Source: Caldimonas caldifontis
Lineage (GTDB): Bacteria > Pseudomonadota > Gammaproteobacteria > Burkholderiales > Burkholderiaceae_C
DNA length: 39,102 nt
Direction: 5' to 3'
NCBI RefSeq assembly: GCF_002930615.1
Contig: NZ_PSNX01000006.1
Location: 140,001-179,102 of the forward strand
Positions 1 through 10,887 of this stretch are shown here, piece after piece. The notes below the pieces were generated by a model. The model was not told the origin of the DNA. It saw only the letters and a list, made by a program, of their open reading frames with translations, and did no database searches. A program made the position numbers and the translations under genes. Numbering within the stretch: position 1 is the stretch's first letter; every line of letters begins with the position of its first letter.

Positions 1-116
1 CAGACTTCAGCTTGAAGCAATTCAAAGCTTGAAGGACGGCACAACGCGAAATACTCATGAACATTGATCGCAAGATCAATCAGTCCTTGACGGCGGCCAC
101 GGAAGTGGACGTCAAA

Positions 117-123
<7 letters not shown>
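1..123 (+). other. 3' end of the 16S-23S internal transcribed spacer
   Basis: This segment directly precedes the conserved 23S 5' end. It carries no recognisable tRNA (no cloverleaf or CCA-type 3' end), so any spacer tRNAs would lie to the left of the window. Its last bases (117-123) belong to the 5' arm of the 23S processing stem. The 16S gene is presumed to lie outside the window. Confidence 0.8.
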
Positions 124-3001
<2,878 letters not shown>

Positions 3002-3007
<6 letters not shown>

Positions 3008-3181
3008 CTTGATGTTCCAGCGTGAGCCCAAGGACATGAGTCAAATTCTGTTGTGCCCGGTGAAACACCACCGAGGGCGACGCAATCAAATCTGCTGATG
3101 ACCTGTTCAACAACAACAGGTCCCGACTCTGCGAATTGGCCAGACTGAGCCCCCAACAAGACTCAGCCCGGCAACAAGTTA
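3002..3181 (+). other. 23S-5S spacer with a processing hairpin
   Basis: A 180-bp transcribed spacer without a gene. It contains a perfect 8-bp hairpin at 3100-3122 (GACCTGTT, 7-nt loop, AACAGGTC) and a weaker CTGAG/CTCAG pairing near 3145-3166. No tRNA is seen. The hairpin probably takes part in rRNA maturation. Confidence 0.7.
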
Positions 3182-3297
3182 TGCCTGATGACCATAGCGA
3201 GGTGGTCCCACTCCTTCCCATCCCGAACAGGACAGTGAAACGCCTCTGCGCCGATGATAGTGCGGATTCCCGTGTGAAAGTAGGACATCGTCAGGCT
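3182..3297 (+). rRNA. rrf: 5S ribosomal RNA
   Basis: A 115-116 nt gene starting TGCCTGATGACCATAGCG and ending GACATCGTCAGGCT. The terminal helix closes by pairing GCCTGA (3183-3188) with TCAGGC (3291-3296). The internal CCCATCCCGAACAGGAC loop is typical of betaproteobacterial 5S. The 3' third (from 3261) is also contained in the following tandem duplication, so only the first copy is a complete gene. Confidence 0.95.
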
Positions 3298-3434
3298 ATT
3301 AACCCCCAAACCCCCACCCCCGACAAGGCGGTGGGGGTTCGTTTTTATGCGGATTCCCGTGTGAAAGTAGGACATCGTCAGGCTATTAACCCCCAAACCC
3401 CCACCCCCGACAAGGCGGTGGGGGTTCGTTTTTA
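3261..3434 (+). repeat. Perfect 87-bp tandem duplication (5S 3' end plus terminator)
   Basis: Bases 3261-3347 and 3348-3434 are identical over 87 bp with no spacer. The unit holds the last 36-37 nt of 5S rRNA and the whole terminator. The match stops exactly at both ends (3260 G versus 3347 A; 3348 T versus 3435 G). It has the same period as the repeat at 34574-34747, which suggests an assembly join rather than biology. Confidence 0.97.
3309..3346 (+). terminator. Rho-independent terminator of the rRNA operon
   Basis: AACCCCCACC (3309-3318) pairs with GGTGGGGGTT (3330-3339) and is followed by CG and a run of five T. It lies 12 bp past the 5S end. An identical copy lies at 3396-3433 as part of the tandem duplication; the second T-run overlaps the stop codon of the convergent MBL-fold gene. 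Confidence 0.93.
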
Positions 3435-4349
3435 GGCGTCGACAATGAGGTCTGCGTCACGCGTCAGTGCCCCCGACTTCAGCAGCGTCTCCAGCACGTC
3501 CGCCCTCCATGTCGGCCATGGCTGATGGGAGAAATACCGCTGGTGCACCAGGCTGAAATACGGTGTCTGATCAAGCCACTGGAAAAGAGTCGCCAATGGC
3601 AGATGGCGAACCTCCAGCAGATGGAATTTCACCAGCACCTTGGCCGCATACCACGCGTGGCGCACGGGGTCCTGTTCGAAGCTGTCGAGCCGGGCCTCAG
3701 CGCGGTCGAGGGCCCCGCCTACGTCCGAAAACACGGATCCGTGCCCTGGAATGACCCAGCGAGCATTCAGGCTTCGAATCAAGCTCAGGGTGGCGCGCAC
3801 CTCCTCAAAGCCAGGCTCCCCGGCGAGTTCGGGGAACACCACACCAAAGCCGTTCTCCCACAGGGCGTCTGCGGCAATCAACACGCCATCCCGGGCGTCA
3901 AACAGCAACAGGGCGTGGGGATCGTGGCCCGGGGCCGCCAGGACATCCCAGCGGCGGCCGCCCACTGAGACCCTTTCCCCTGGTGACAAGGACCCTGCGG
4001 GATGGAACCGGGCGCAGCGCTGCCCTGTGGACTTGAAGCTGAGCCGATCCTCGTCCCAGGCCTTTGCTGCTTCCAGCTCGGCCACCGGTACATGAATGGG
4101 CGCACCGAAACGCCCTGCCAGGGCCGCGTTCCCGCCACAGTGATCGGAATGGAGGTGGGTGTTGATGATGCGGATCAGGCGTCGCCCACCCAGTGCCTGA
4201 TCAACCAGGGCCACGGTCTGCTCAGCGTGGCTGACGTAGCCGGTGTCGACCAGCGTGGCCGTGCGCTGAAAGTCGTCGAACAACAAGATGCTGTTCGACG
4301 ACAACCAGCCGCGCTCCAGGACATGGATGTCCTTGGGCCAACCTGACAT
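3432..4349 (-). CDS. MBL-fold metallo-hydrolase
   Basis: A 305-aa metallo-beta-lactamase-fold hydrolase, likely cytoplasmic as no signal peptide is seen. The zinc motif HLHSDH is at residues 65-70 (HxHxDH), followed by the second-half motifs PGHDPH, an ADAL aspartate region and a PGHG histidine. A helical C-terminal region of about 90 residues resembles the winged-helix tail of LACTB2/thioesterase-like members. The start at 4349 is chosen because the longer in-frame extension runs backwards through the upstream ligase gene and has no family character. It begins 19 bp after the acyl-CoA ligase stop, so the two are probably co-transcribed. Linkage to a CoA ligase suggests hydrolysis of a thioester or ester, but the substrate is not determined. 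Its stop codon lies in the T-run of the duplicated terminator. Confidence 0.9.
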   Translation of the reverse strand: MSGWPKDIHVLERGWLSSNSILLFDDFQRTATLVDTGYVSHAEQTVALVDQALGGRRLIRIINTHLHSDHCGGNAALAGRFGAPIHVPVAELEAAKAWDEDRLSFKSTGQRCARFHPAGSLSPGERVSVGGRRWDVLAAPGHDPHALLLFDARDGVLIAADALWENGFGVVFPELAGEPGFEEVRATLSLIRSLNARWVIPGHGSVFSDVGGALDRAEARLDSFEQDPVRHAWYAAKVLVKFHLLEVRHLPLATLFQWLDQTPYFSLVHQRYFSHQPWPTWRADVLETLLKSGALTRDADLIVDA

Positions 4350-4368
4350 ACAGCCCCCGCGGCCAGGG

Positions 4369-6072
4369 TCAGCCGCGCAACTCGCGACGCAGGATCTTGC
4401 CGACGTTGGTCTTGGGAAGGTCGTCGCGGAACTCGATGTATTTTGGCCGCTTGTAGGCGGTGAAGTTCTCCTTGCAGTAGTCGACCAGATCCTCCTCAGC
4501 GAGGGTCGGATCTTTCTTGACGACAAAGAGCTTCACCGCTTCACCCGACTTGGCATCGGGTACGCCCACGGCGGCGCATTCCAGCACGCCCGGATGCAGG
4601 TTGACGACCTGCTCGATTTCATTGGGATAAACGTTGAATCCGGACACCAGGATCATGTCCTTCTTGCGATCGACGATCTTGACGTACCCGCGCTCGTCCA
4701 TCACGCCCACGTCGCCAGAGCGGAAGAAGCCATCGGAGGTCATGACCTTGGCGGTCTCGTCAGGCCGGTTCCAGTAACCGACCATGACCTGAGGCCCTCG
4801 GATGCAGATCTCGCCTGCCTGACCGAAGGGCAGGTCGCGCCCGTCGTCGTCGCGGATGGCGATGTCGGTGGAGGGGATGGGCAGGCCGATGGTGCCGGTG
4901 AACTCCTTGAGGTCCAGGCGGTTGCTGGTGGCCACCGGTGATGTTTCGGACAGACCGTAGCCTTCGACGACCGGACAGCCGGTGATCTGGAGCCACTTCT
5001 CGGCCGTGGCCTGCTGCACCGCCATGCCGCCGCCGTTGCTGACCACCAGCTCGGAGAAGTCGAGGCGTGCGAACTCGGGATCGTTGGCCAGTGCGTTGAA
5101 CAGGGTGTTGACCGCGGGGAACATGTTGACGCGGTGCTTCTGAAGGGTCTTGATGAAGCCTGGAATGTCGCGCGGGTTGGGAATGAGCAGGTTCATCGAA
5201 CCCAGCCGGGCGCCCATCATGTAGCAGATGGTCAGCGCGAAGATGTGATACAGCGGCAGGGCGCAGACCACCGTCAGGGGCTTGTCGCCGAGCCTGTCGA
5301 GCATGGGCTTGAACCAGGCTTCGGTCTGCAGGATGTTGGCGATGACGTTGCGGTGCGAGAGGGTGGCGCCCTTGGACACGCCGGTGGTGCCTCCGGTGTA
5401 CTGCAGGAAGGCCACGTCGTCGGGCGTCATGGCCGGGCGCTGCAGGCTCATGCGGTGGCCCTCGGCGAGAGCCATGTTGAAGCGCGTGACGGTGCGGCCG
5501 CCGTCGATCGGCAGCTTGAACTCCGGCACCATCTTGCGCACATGGCGCACGACGAAATTGATGAGCAAGCCCTTCCAGAAGCCCAGCATGTCGCCCATCG
5601 ACGCCAGCACCACATGTTGCACCTGTGTGCGGTCGATGACCTCTTGCAGGGTGGTCGCAAAATTCTCGAGGATGACGATGGCCTTGGCGCCCGAATCCTT
5701 GAGCTGGTGCTCGAGCTCGCGGGGGGTGTAGAGCGGGTTGACGTTCACCACCGCAAAGCCCGCGCGCAGCACCGCCGCGATGGCCACGGTGTACTGAGGG
5801 ATGTTGGGCATCATCAGGGCGACGCGGTCTCCGCGCTGGAGCCCCTTGGCTTGCAGCCATGCGCCCAAAGCGGCGGACATCTCATCGATGTCGCGGTAGG
5901 TGATGGCCACGTCCATGCACATCGCAGCGCGGCGTGAGGCGTGCTTGCGGAAGGCCTCTTCGAGCAGGTCCGGCAGCGATGAGTAGACGTCGACGTCCAC
6001 CTCCGCGGGCACGCCGGGTGGATAGTTGTTCAGCCAGGGTTTGGTCTCGAGCGCAACGGAAACGGCAGACAC
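4369..6072 (-). CDS. fadD: Long-chain fatty acid-CoA ligase (AMP-forming)
   Basis: A 567-aa acyl-CoA synthetase of the ANL superfamily, the full family length. It activates fatty acids to acyl-AMP and then acyl-CoA for beta-oxidation or lipid synthesis, in the cytoplasm or at the inner membrane. Visible motifs are the phosphate loop YTGGTTGVSKG at residues 225-235, GYGLSETSP, FFRSGDVGVMDERGY followed by DRKKDMILVSGFNVYP, and the catalytic lysine region PKTNVGKILRRELRG at the C-terminus. The start is GTG at 6072 with a GGAG ribosome site 7 nt upstream. It lies between a FFLEE-like gene (49-bp gap) and the MBL-fold gene on the same strand. A TetR-type palindrome at 6146-6159 may control it. The exact acyl-chain preference is not visible. 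Confidence 0.95.
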   Translation of the reverse strand: MSAVSVALETKPWLNNYPPGVPAEVDVDVYSSLPDLLEEAFRKHASRRAAMCMDVAITYRDIDEMSAALGAWLQAKGLQRGDRVALMMPNIPQYTVAIAAVLRAGFAVVNVNPLYTPRELEHQLKDSGAKAIVILENFATTLQEVIDRTQVQHVVLASMGDMLGFWKGLLINFVVRHVRKMVPEFKLPIDGGRTVTRFNMALAEGHRMSLQRPAMTPDDVAFLQYTGGTTGVSKGATLSHRNVIANILQTEAWFKPMLDRLGDKPLTVVCALPLYHIFALTICYMMGARLGSMNLLIPNPRDIPGFIKTLQKHRVNMFPAVNTLFNALANDPEFARLDFSELVVSNGGGMAVQQATAEKWLQITGCPVVEGYGLSETSPVATSNRLDLKEFTGTIGLPIPSTDIAIRDDDGRDLPFGQAGEICIRGPQVMVGYWNRPDETAKVMTSDGFFRSGDVGVMDERGYVKIVDRKKDMILVSGFNVYPNEIEQVVNLHPGVLECAAVGVPDAKSGEAVKLFVVKKDPTLAEEDLVDYCKENFTAYKRPKYIEFRDDLPKTNVGKILRRELRG

Positions 6073-6121
6073 GGTGACTCCAGGTCAGGGGACTGCCCCC
6101 ATTCTTCGCCGGGCCGACCCG

Positions 6122-6862
6122 TCATGCCAACGGTAATTGCACTAACGCACGATCGTTCGATCGATCCGGTTCTGTCGCCTTGGCGACAGCATCCGGGGCA
6201 AACAGCCGGGTCATCAGCGTGTCCTCGCGTGTTGCGATGCACGCGAGGAACTCCTGAGCGCCTCGCATCGCCTGGAAGGTGTCAAAACCGGATTCAAGGA
6301 AGTGCTGAAGGTCGCCCAGGCCCGCGGCCTTGGCCGGGCCACGCATCATGTGCAGGCTGGCGCGCAGCATGGGTTTTCGCGCGTAGCCGTCGAGCGAGCG
6401 GCCAACCGCCAGTGTCAACTCCAGCTGCAGGCGGCGCTGGTCGGGTTCGCCGCAGGATTGCCAGGCCCGGACGTAGGTCGGAGGGTCGATTCTGTCGGTG
6501 TCCAGGGCTTGGGCCATGCGCGTGTCCAGACGCTCTGACAGCGCATGCACGCGGGCGAGTTGCACCACGGTTTCGACGATGCCTTGGGGAAACAGGCGCA
6601 CCAGGGTGGGAACGATGCGGGCGAACTGCGCATCGCGCAGGCTGAAGTCACCCGGCCCATAGAGCTCATTGAGAAAGAAGCGGGCCGCCGGGCCGTGACG
6701 CGGGCTGGCGAGGAGGTCCGCGTAGGTGTTCCGAAAACGGGCCTGCTGGTAGCGCTTGAGGGCATCGACACGCTGACCCAAGGATGGGTCACGGCTGCGC
6801 AGGTTGCGCTGGAATGACACCTCGCGCAGTTCACGCAGGATGTCCTCGGCTTCGTATCGCAT
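6122..6862 (-). CDS. FFLEE-motif-like protein of unknown function
   Basis: A 246-aa soluble, mostly helical protein. Residues 61-71 read RFFLNELYGPG and are followed by DFSLRDAQFARIVPTLVRLF. This is close to the FFLEE-motif family found next to lipid genes in Betaproteobacteria, with Asn where the first Glu of the motif is expected. No enzymatic motif is visible and the function is unknown. The start at 6862 is preferred because the upstream in-frame extension overlaps the divergent Tat-signal gene and looks non-coding. The stop lies 49 bp before the acyl-CoA ligase start, which suggests an operon of FFLEE-like protein, ligase and MBL hydrolase. Confidence 0.8.
   Translation of the reverse strand: MRYEAEDILRELREVSFQRNLRSRDPSLGQRVDALKRYQQARFRNTYADLLASPRHGPAARFFLNELYGPGDFSLRDAQFARIVPTLVRLFPQGIVETVVQLARVHALSERLDTRMAQALDTDRIDPPTYVRAWQSCGEPDQRRLQLELTLAVGRSLDGYARKPMLRASLHMMRGPAKAAGLGDLQHFLESGFDTFQAMRGAQEFLACIATREDTLMTRLFAPDAVAKATEPDRSNDRALVQLPLA
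6146..6159 (-). promoter_or_regulatory. Candidate TetR-type operator upstream of the acyl-CoA ligase
   Basis: CGCACGATCGTTCG is palindromic at 12 of 14 positions, with the perfect core ACGATCGT. It is centred about 80 bp upstream of the ligase GTG start, inside the 3' coding end of the preceding gene. The shape resembles operators of TetR regulators of fatty-acid genes in proteobacteria. No regulator gene is adjacent, so the assignment is inference. Confidence 0.4.
6172..6189. repeat. 18-nt hairpin repeat CTGTCGC-N4-GCGACAG (copy 1)
   Basis: CTGTCGC, loop CTTG, GCGACAG. This copy lies inside the 3' coding end of the FFLEE-like gene. Seen in the minus orientation, its flanks (GAT before, GAA.CGG after) resemble those of the copy at 12634-12651. 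Confidence 0.6.
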
Positions 6863-6947
6863 CCGCGCATTCTCGGGGTTTGCCGGGGGGTGGAATAGTG
6901 GGCCTTCCCTAGCCGGCGCCGCGCCAATGGTGCAACACTCCTTCGCC

Positions 6948-7454
6948 ATGCAACGCAGACGCTTTCTCCAGCTCGGACTGGGTGCCGCCCTCGTGATGGC
7001 CGTGGTCGGGGGCGCGGTCGTCTGGCTGCGGCCGGGGCTCCAGGCGGGACGCATCGCGCCAGCGGTGCGATCGGCCCTGACGCGTCTGAGCGAAGCCATC
7101 CTGGACCGCAGCCTGCCCGCAGACGCGTCGGCCCGGGCGAGTGCCGTGGCGGCCCAGATCGATCGTCTGGACACCTTCATCGCGGGCTTGCCCGCGGCGA
7201 CACGCGACGAGTTGTCCCAGTTGCTGGGCCTCCTCGTCGCGCCGCCGGGGCGTCGCCTGCTGGTGGGACTCTCGACGGACTGGCCGCAGGCCACGGTCGA
7301 GGAGGTCCGCGACGCCCTCCAGGACATGCGCCTGTCGTCCCTGAGCCTGCGGCAGCAGGCTTACCATGCCTTGCGCGACCTGACCAACGGGACCTACTTT
7401 TCGGAGCCGCAGGCCTGGGCCGGGATCGGCTACCCCGGCCCGGTGGACCTGTGA
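6948..7454 (+). CDS. Tat-signal small protein, probable partner of the GMC oxidoreductase
   Basis: A 168-aa protein with a twin-arginine-like signal: MQRRRFLQLG followed by a hydrophobic stretch to about residue 30. The rest is helical and ends with the NGTYFSEPQAWAGIGYPGP block, which resembles the small (subunit 3-like) proteins encoded beside gluconate/alcohol-type GMC dehydrogenases. It probably helps export or assemble the flavoprotein. An upstream in-frame ATG at 6927 is possible, but 6948 puts the RR motif near the N-terminus. The GMC gene starts 12 bp after its stop. The exact substrate is unknown. Confidence 0.8.
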   Translation: MQRRRFLQLGLGAALVMAVVGGAVVWLRPGLQAGRIAPAVRSALTRLSEAILDRSLPADASARASAVAAQIDRLDTFIAGLPAATRDELSQLLGLLVAPPGRRLLVGLSTDWPQATVEEVRDALQDMRLSSLSLRQQAYHALRDLTNGTYFSEPQAWAGIGYPGPVDL

Positions 7455-7466
7455 GGACGCGAGACG

Positions 7467-9080
7467 ATGAGCCGATTGCCTGACCCCATTGTCGAAGGCC
7501 TTGCGCGAGGCTGGCGTGTGTCGGGGGGGGCGCACGGACCCCTGCCCGGACGCATCGACTGCGATGTCGTGATTGTCGGCAGCGGTGCGGGGGCCGGCAT
7601 CACGGCCGAACTGTTGACCCAGGCCGGGCTGGACGTGGTGATCGTCGAGGAGGGGCCCCTGCGCAGCAGCCGCGACTTCCGCCAGCGCGAGAGTGAGGCC
7701 TACCCGCAGCTCTACCAGGAGAGTGCGGCGCGCAAGACGGCTGACAAGGCCATCAACATCCTGCAAGGGCGCTGCGTCGGCGGATCCACCACGGTCAACT
7801 GGACGAGTTCCTTTCGCACGCCGGATGTGACATTGACCTACTGGCAGCAGCATTTCGCCTTGCCCGAGGCGGACCCGCAGGCCATGAGCCCCTGGTTTGC
7901 CCAGGTCGAGCGCCGCCTGCACATCGGCGCTTGGTTGGTGCCCCCGAACGAGAACAACGACCTGCTGCGCCGCGGCGCCGCCAAGCTGGGCATTGCGGCA
8001 CCGGCGATCCTGCGCAATGTCAAGGGCTGCTGGAACCTGGGCTCGTGCGGCATGGGCTGCCCCACGAACGCCAAGCAGTCGATGCTGGTGACCACGATCC
8101 CGGCCGCGCTCGAGCGGGGCGCACGCCTGCTGGTGGAGACGCGTGCGCAGCGCGTCGAGCACGCGAAGGGCCAGGTGTCGGCGCTCGTGTGCGTGCCGGT
8201 GCAGGCCAGTGGCGATGTGGCCCCAGGGTCTCCCACGCGCATCGTGGCCAAGCACTATGTGGTGGCGGGTGGTGCGATCAATTCACCGGCCTTGCTGCTG
8301 CGATCGCAGGCGCCTGATCCTCACGGGCTGCTGGGCCGGCGCACCTTTCTGCACCCGGTGGTGATCTCGGCGGCGCAGTTCGAGCAGCGCGTGGAAGGCT
8401 GGCAGGGCGCGCCGCAGACGATCTACACCGACCACTACCTCGACAGTCAGCCGATTGACGGCCCCATGGGCTACAAGCTCGAAGCGCCGCCGCTGCACCC
8501 GGTGGTGTTCGCGACCACGCTGTCGGGATTCGGCCCCTCGCAGGCGGAGCTGCTGGAGCAGTTTGCCCACGCGCAGGCGTTGCTGGCCCTGCTGCGGGAT
8601 GGCTTTCACGAGCAGTCGCCCGGCGGGCGGGTGAGCCTGCGCGGCGATGGGTCACCAGTGCTCGATTACCCCCTCAATGACTTCGTGATGGACGGAGCCC
8701 GTCGCGCCTTGCTGACCATGGCCGAGATCCAGTTTGCCGCGGGCGCGCGCCAGGTGGTGCCGGTGCACGAGATGGCACGGCCCTACACGACCTGGAAGGA
8801 GGCACGCGAGGCCCTGGCGACGCTGCCGATGAAGCCGCTGCTGACGCGCGTGGTGAGTGCGCACGTGATGGGCGGTTGCGCCATGGCGGGCCGCGACACC
8901 CTGGGGGTGGTGCGGCCGGATGGGCAGCACTGGCAGCTGGAGAACCTCAGCGTGATCGACGGGTCGATCTTCCCCACCAGCATCGGCGCCAATCCGCAGC
9001 TCTCGGTGTACGGCTTCGCCAACCGACTGGCCACGGGACTGGCGCACCGCCTGACCGGCCGCACGCCGGTGCTGGCCTGA
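7467..9080 (+). CDS. GMC-family FAD-dependent oxidoreductase
   Basis: A 537-aa glucose-methanol-choline oxidoreductase. The FAD-binding Rossmann motif VVIVGSGAGAG sits near residues 34-44, the GRCVGGSTTVNW GMC signature follows, and the C-terminal SAHVMGGCAM and DGSIFPTSIGANPQLS blocks complete the fold. It oxidises an alcohol group by hydride transfer to FAD. The protein has no obvious signal of its own; the Tat-signal partner directly upstream could carry it across the membrane. It is followed after 5 bp by a membrane-anchored hydrolase gene, so the three form one operon. No cytochrome c subunit gene is adjacent. The substrate (sterol, sugar or aliphatic alcohol) cannot be told from sequence. 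Confidence 0.93.
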   Translation: MSRLPDPIVEGLARGWRVSGGAHGPLPGRIDCDVVIVGSGAGAGITAELLTQAGLDVVIVEEGPLRSSRDFRQRESEAYPQLYQESAARKTADKAINILQGRCVGGSTTVNWTSSFRTPDVTLTYWQQHFALPEADPQAMSPWFAQVERRLHIGAWLVPPNENNDLLRRGAAKLGIAAPAILRNVKGCWNLGSCGMGCPTNAKQSMLVTTIPAALERGARLLVETRAQRVEHAKGQVSALVCVPVQASGDVAPGSPTRIVAKHYVVAGGAINSPALLLRSQAPDPHGLLGRRTFLHPVVISAAQFEQRVEGWQGAPQTIYTDHYLDSQPIDGPMGYKLEAPPLHPVVFATTLSGFGPSQAELLEQFAHAQALLALLRDGFHEQSPGGRVSLRGDGSPVLDYPLNDFVMDGARRALLTMAEIQFAAGARQVVPVHEMARPYTTWKEAREALATLPMKPLLTRVVSAHVMGGCAMAGRDTLGVVRPDGQHWQLENLSVIDGSIFPTSIGANPQLSVYGFANRLATGLAHRLTGRTPVLA

Positions 9081-9085
9081 GCGGC

Positions 9086-10039
9086 ATGCTGGCGCGGCTG
9101 CAGCAGGCGATGACGCTGGGCCTGGCGGCCTGGGCGCTGGGCTGGGCGGTGGTGGCATGGCACCAGGGGCATCCGGCCTGGATGCCGGTGGGGGCCCTGC
9201 TGGTGCTGGGTGTCTACGCGGCCTTCATGGCACTGGAGTTCGTGCTGGTGGCCTGGGTGCACCGGGACGACCCGGCGCCCAGGGCGTCGGCCGGCCAGTT
9301 GCTGCGCGCCTGGTGGGGGGAGGTGACGACCGCGCCGGGGGTGTTCTGCTGGCGCCAGCCCTTTCGGTGGGACGCCGTGCCGGACGTGCCGGGCCGGCCG
9401 GGGCAGCGTGGCATCGTCTTCGTCCATGGCTTCGTCTGCAACCGAGGGCTCTGGACGCCCTGGTTGCGCCGGCTGCAGGCGCAGGGCCGACCCTTCGTGG
9501 CGGTCAACCTGGAACCCGTGTTCGGCTCCATCGAGGCCTACGCCGACACCATCGATGCCGCGGTGCGCACGCTGGAGCAGCGCACCGGACGGCCCCCGGT
9601 GCTGGTGTGCCACAGCATGGGCGGGCTGGCGGCGCGGGCCTGGCTGCGACGCTTCCAGGCTGACGCACGGGTGCATCGCGTGATCACGATCGGCACGCCC
9701 CACCATGGCACCTGGCTGGGCCGTTTCGGCCTGATGCCCAACACCCGGCAGATGCGCCTGCGCAGCGAGTGGGTGGAGGCCCTGGCTCGCGAGGAGCCGC
9801 CGTCACGCTACGCGCGCTTCACCTGTTTCTACGGGCACTGCGACAACATCGTCTTTCCGGCCTCGACGGCGACGCTGCCGGGGGCGGACAACCGCCACAT
9901 CGAGGGCACGGCACATGTGCACATGGCCTTCCATCCTGCCGTCTGGGACGAGGCGATGCGCTGGCTGGATGCAGAGCCTCAGACCGCGCGGATGGCCTCG
10001 CCGGGCAGCAACTCGCCGGCTTCCAGCGTGGGAAGCTGA
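9086..10039 (+). CDS. Membrane-anchored alpha/beta hydrolase (lipase-like)
   Basis: A 317-aa protein. Two hydrophobic segments (about residues 7-25 and 33-58) anchor it in the inner membrane. The hydrolase domain then shows an HGF oxyanion motif near 114-116, the nucleophile elbow CHSMGG (Ser177) and the GTPHHG block typical of triacylglycerol lipases. Likely substrates are esters or lipids. It starts 5 bp after the GMC oxidoreductase stop and is probably translationally coupled to it. Its 3' end overlaps the convergent phhA coding end by 61 bp, so its last 20 or so residues are read from DNA that also codes on the other strand. Confidence 0.88.
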   Translation: MLARLQQAMTLGLAAWALGWAVVAWHQGHPAWMPVGALLVLGVYAAFMALEFVLVAWVHRDDPAPRASAGQLLRAWWGEVTTAPGVFCWRQPFRWDAVPDVPGRPGQRGIVFVHGFVCNRGLWTPWLRRLQAQGRPFVAVNLEPVFGSIEAYADTIDAAVRTLEQRTGRPPVLVCHSMGGLAARAWLRRFQADARVHRVITIGTPHHGTWLGRFGLMPNTRQMRLRSEWVEALAREEPPSRYARFTCFYGHCDNIVFPASTATLPGADNRHIEGTAHVHMAFHPAVWDEAMRWLDAEPQTARMASPGSNSPASSVGS

Positions 10040-10869
10040 CGCACGCGCGCGTAGATCGGCGTGAAGTCGGGCGCGGTGGCCTCGAAGAGCTGGTCGAAGC
10101 TGTCGATCACGAAGTAAGTGGTCTGGTAGCTGTCGATCTTGTAGCGCGTGCGCATGATGCGTTCGAGTTCGAAGCCCACGCGCTTGGGCTCGGGCGAGGT
10201 GACGCTGTGGCGCAGCTCGCCGGCCGACGACAGGATGCCGGCTCCGTAGGCACGCAAGCCTTCGGGCGTGGCGATGAGGCCGAACTCCACCGTGTACCAG
10301 TACAGGCGTGCCAGCAGTTCGCACGCGTCCAGGCGGCTGGCTTTCAGACCGCCGGCGCCGTAGGCCTGCATGTAGTCGGCGAAGACGGGGTTGAAGAGCA
10401 GGGGCACGTGGCCGAAGAGGTCATGGAAGACGTCCGGCTCGACGACGTAATCGAACTCCTCGGGCTCCCGGATCCATTCAGTGACGGGGAAGCGGCGCTC
10501 GGACAGCAGCTTGAAGAAGGCCTCTTCGGGGATGAGGCCGGGCACGGCCACCACCTGCCAGCCGGTGGCTCGCATCAGGCGCTCGCTGAGCTCGTCGAAG
10601 CGCGGGATGCGGTCGGGCGCACCCAGGTGGGCGACGGCCTCGATGAACTCCTGGCAGGCCAGGCCCGGCAGCTGCGCGGCCTGGCGTTCGTAGAGGCGGC
10701 GGTAGAGGTCGTGCTGGGCCGGGGTGTAGGCGGCCCAGTCCTGCTCGCAGGTGTAGTCGGCGCGGGCGCGGGCGTAGTCACCGCGCGGCGGACGCTCGCC
10801 CTCGCCGTAGGTGACGGGCGCCACGCCCTGGTTGATGCCGCTGTGGAAGTCGATGGCGGTGTCGGGCAT
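9979..10869 (-). CDS. phhA: Phenylalanine 4-monooxygenase
   Basis: A 296-aa iron- and tetrahydropterin-dependent hydroxylase converting phenylalanine to tyrosine. The non-haem iron ligands are visible as His149 and His154 in FHDLFGHVPLL and Glu195 in YWYTVEFG. The length matches the bacterial single-domain enzyme, with no ACT regulatory domain. It starts 18 bp after the hppD stop and is probably co-transcribed with it. No pterin carbinolamine dehydratase (phhB) is present nearby. The divergent Lrp/AsnC regulator upstream of hppD probably controls the pair. Confidence 0.97.
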   Translation of the reverse strand: MPDTAIDFHSGINQGVAPVTYGEGERPPRGDYARARADYTCEQDWAAYTPAQHDLYRRLYERQAAQLPGLACQEFIEAVAHLGAPDRIPRFDELSERLMRATGWQVVAVPGLIPEEAFFKLLSERRFPVTEWIREPEEFDYVVEPDVFHDLFGHVPLLFNPVFADYMQAYGAGGLKASRLDACELLARLYWYTVEFGLIATPEGLRAYGAGILSSAGELRHSVTSPEPKRVGFELERIMRTRYKIDSYQTTYFVIDSFDQLFEATAPDFTPIYARVRQLPTLEAGELLPGEAIRAV

Positions 10870-10887
10870 GGCGCGGTCCTCGCTGGC

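Noticed and set aside
3348-3434. A possible second 5S rRNA gene
   Set aside because: Only the last 36-37 nt of 5S are repeated; the 5' two thirds are missing, so it is part of the tandem duplication and not a gene.
3261-3434. CRISPR-like array from the direct repeats
   Set aside because: Two abutting copies, no spacers, and content is 5S plus terminator.
4350-4526. N-terminal extension of the MBL-fold protein
   Set aside because: It reads through the acyl-CoA ligase 3' end in another frame and has low-complexity Ser/Thr/Arg composition; the family N-terminus fits the ATG at 4349.
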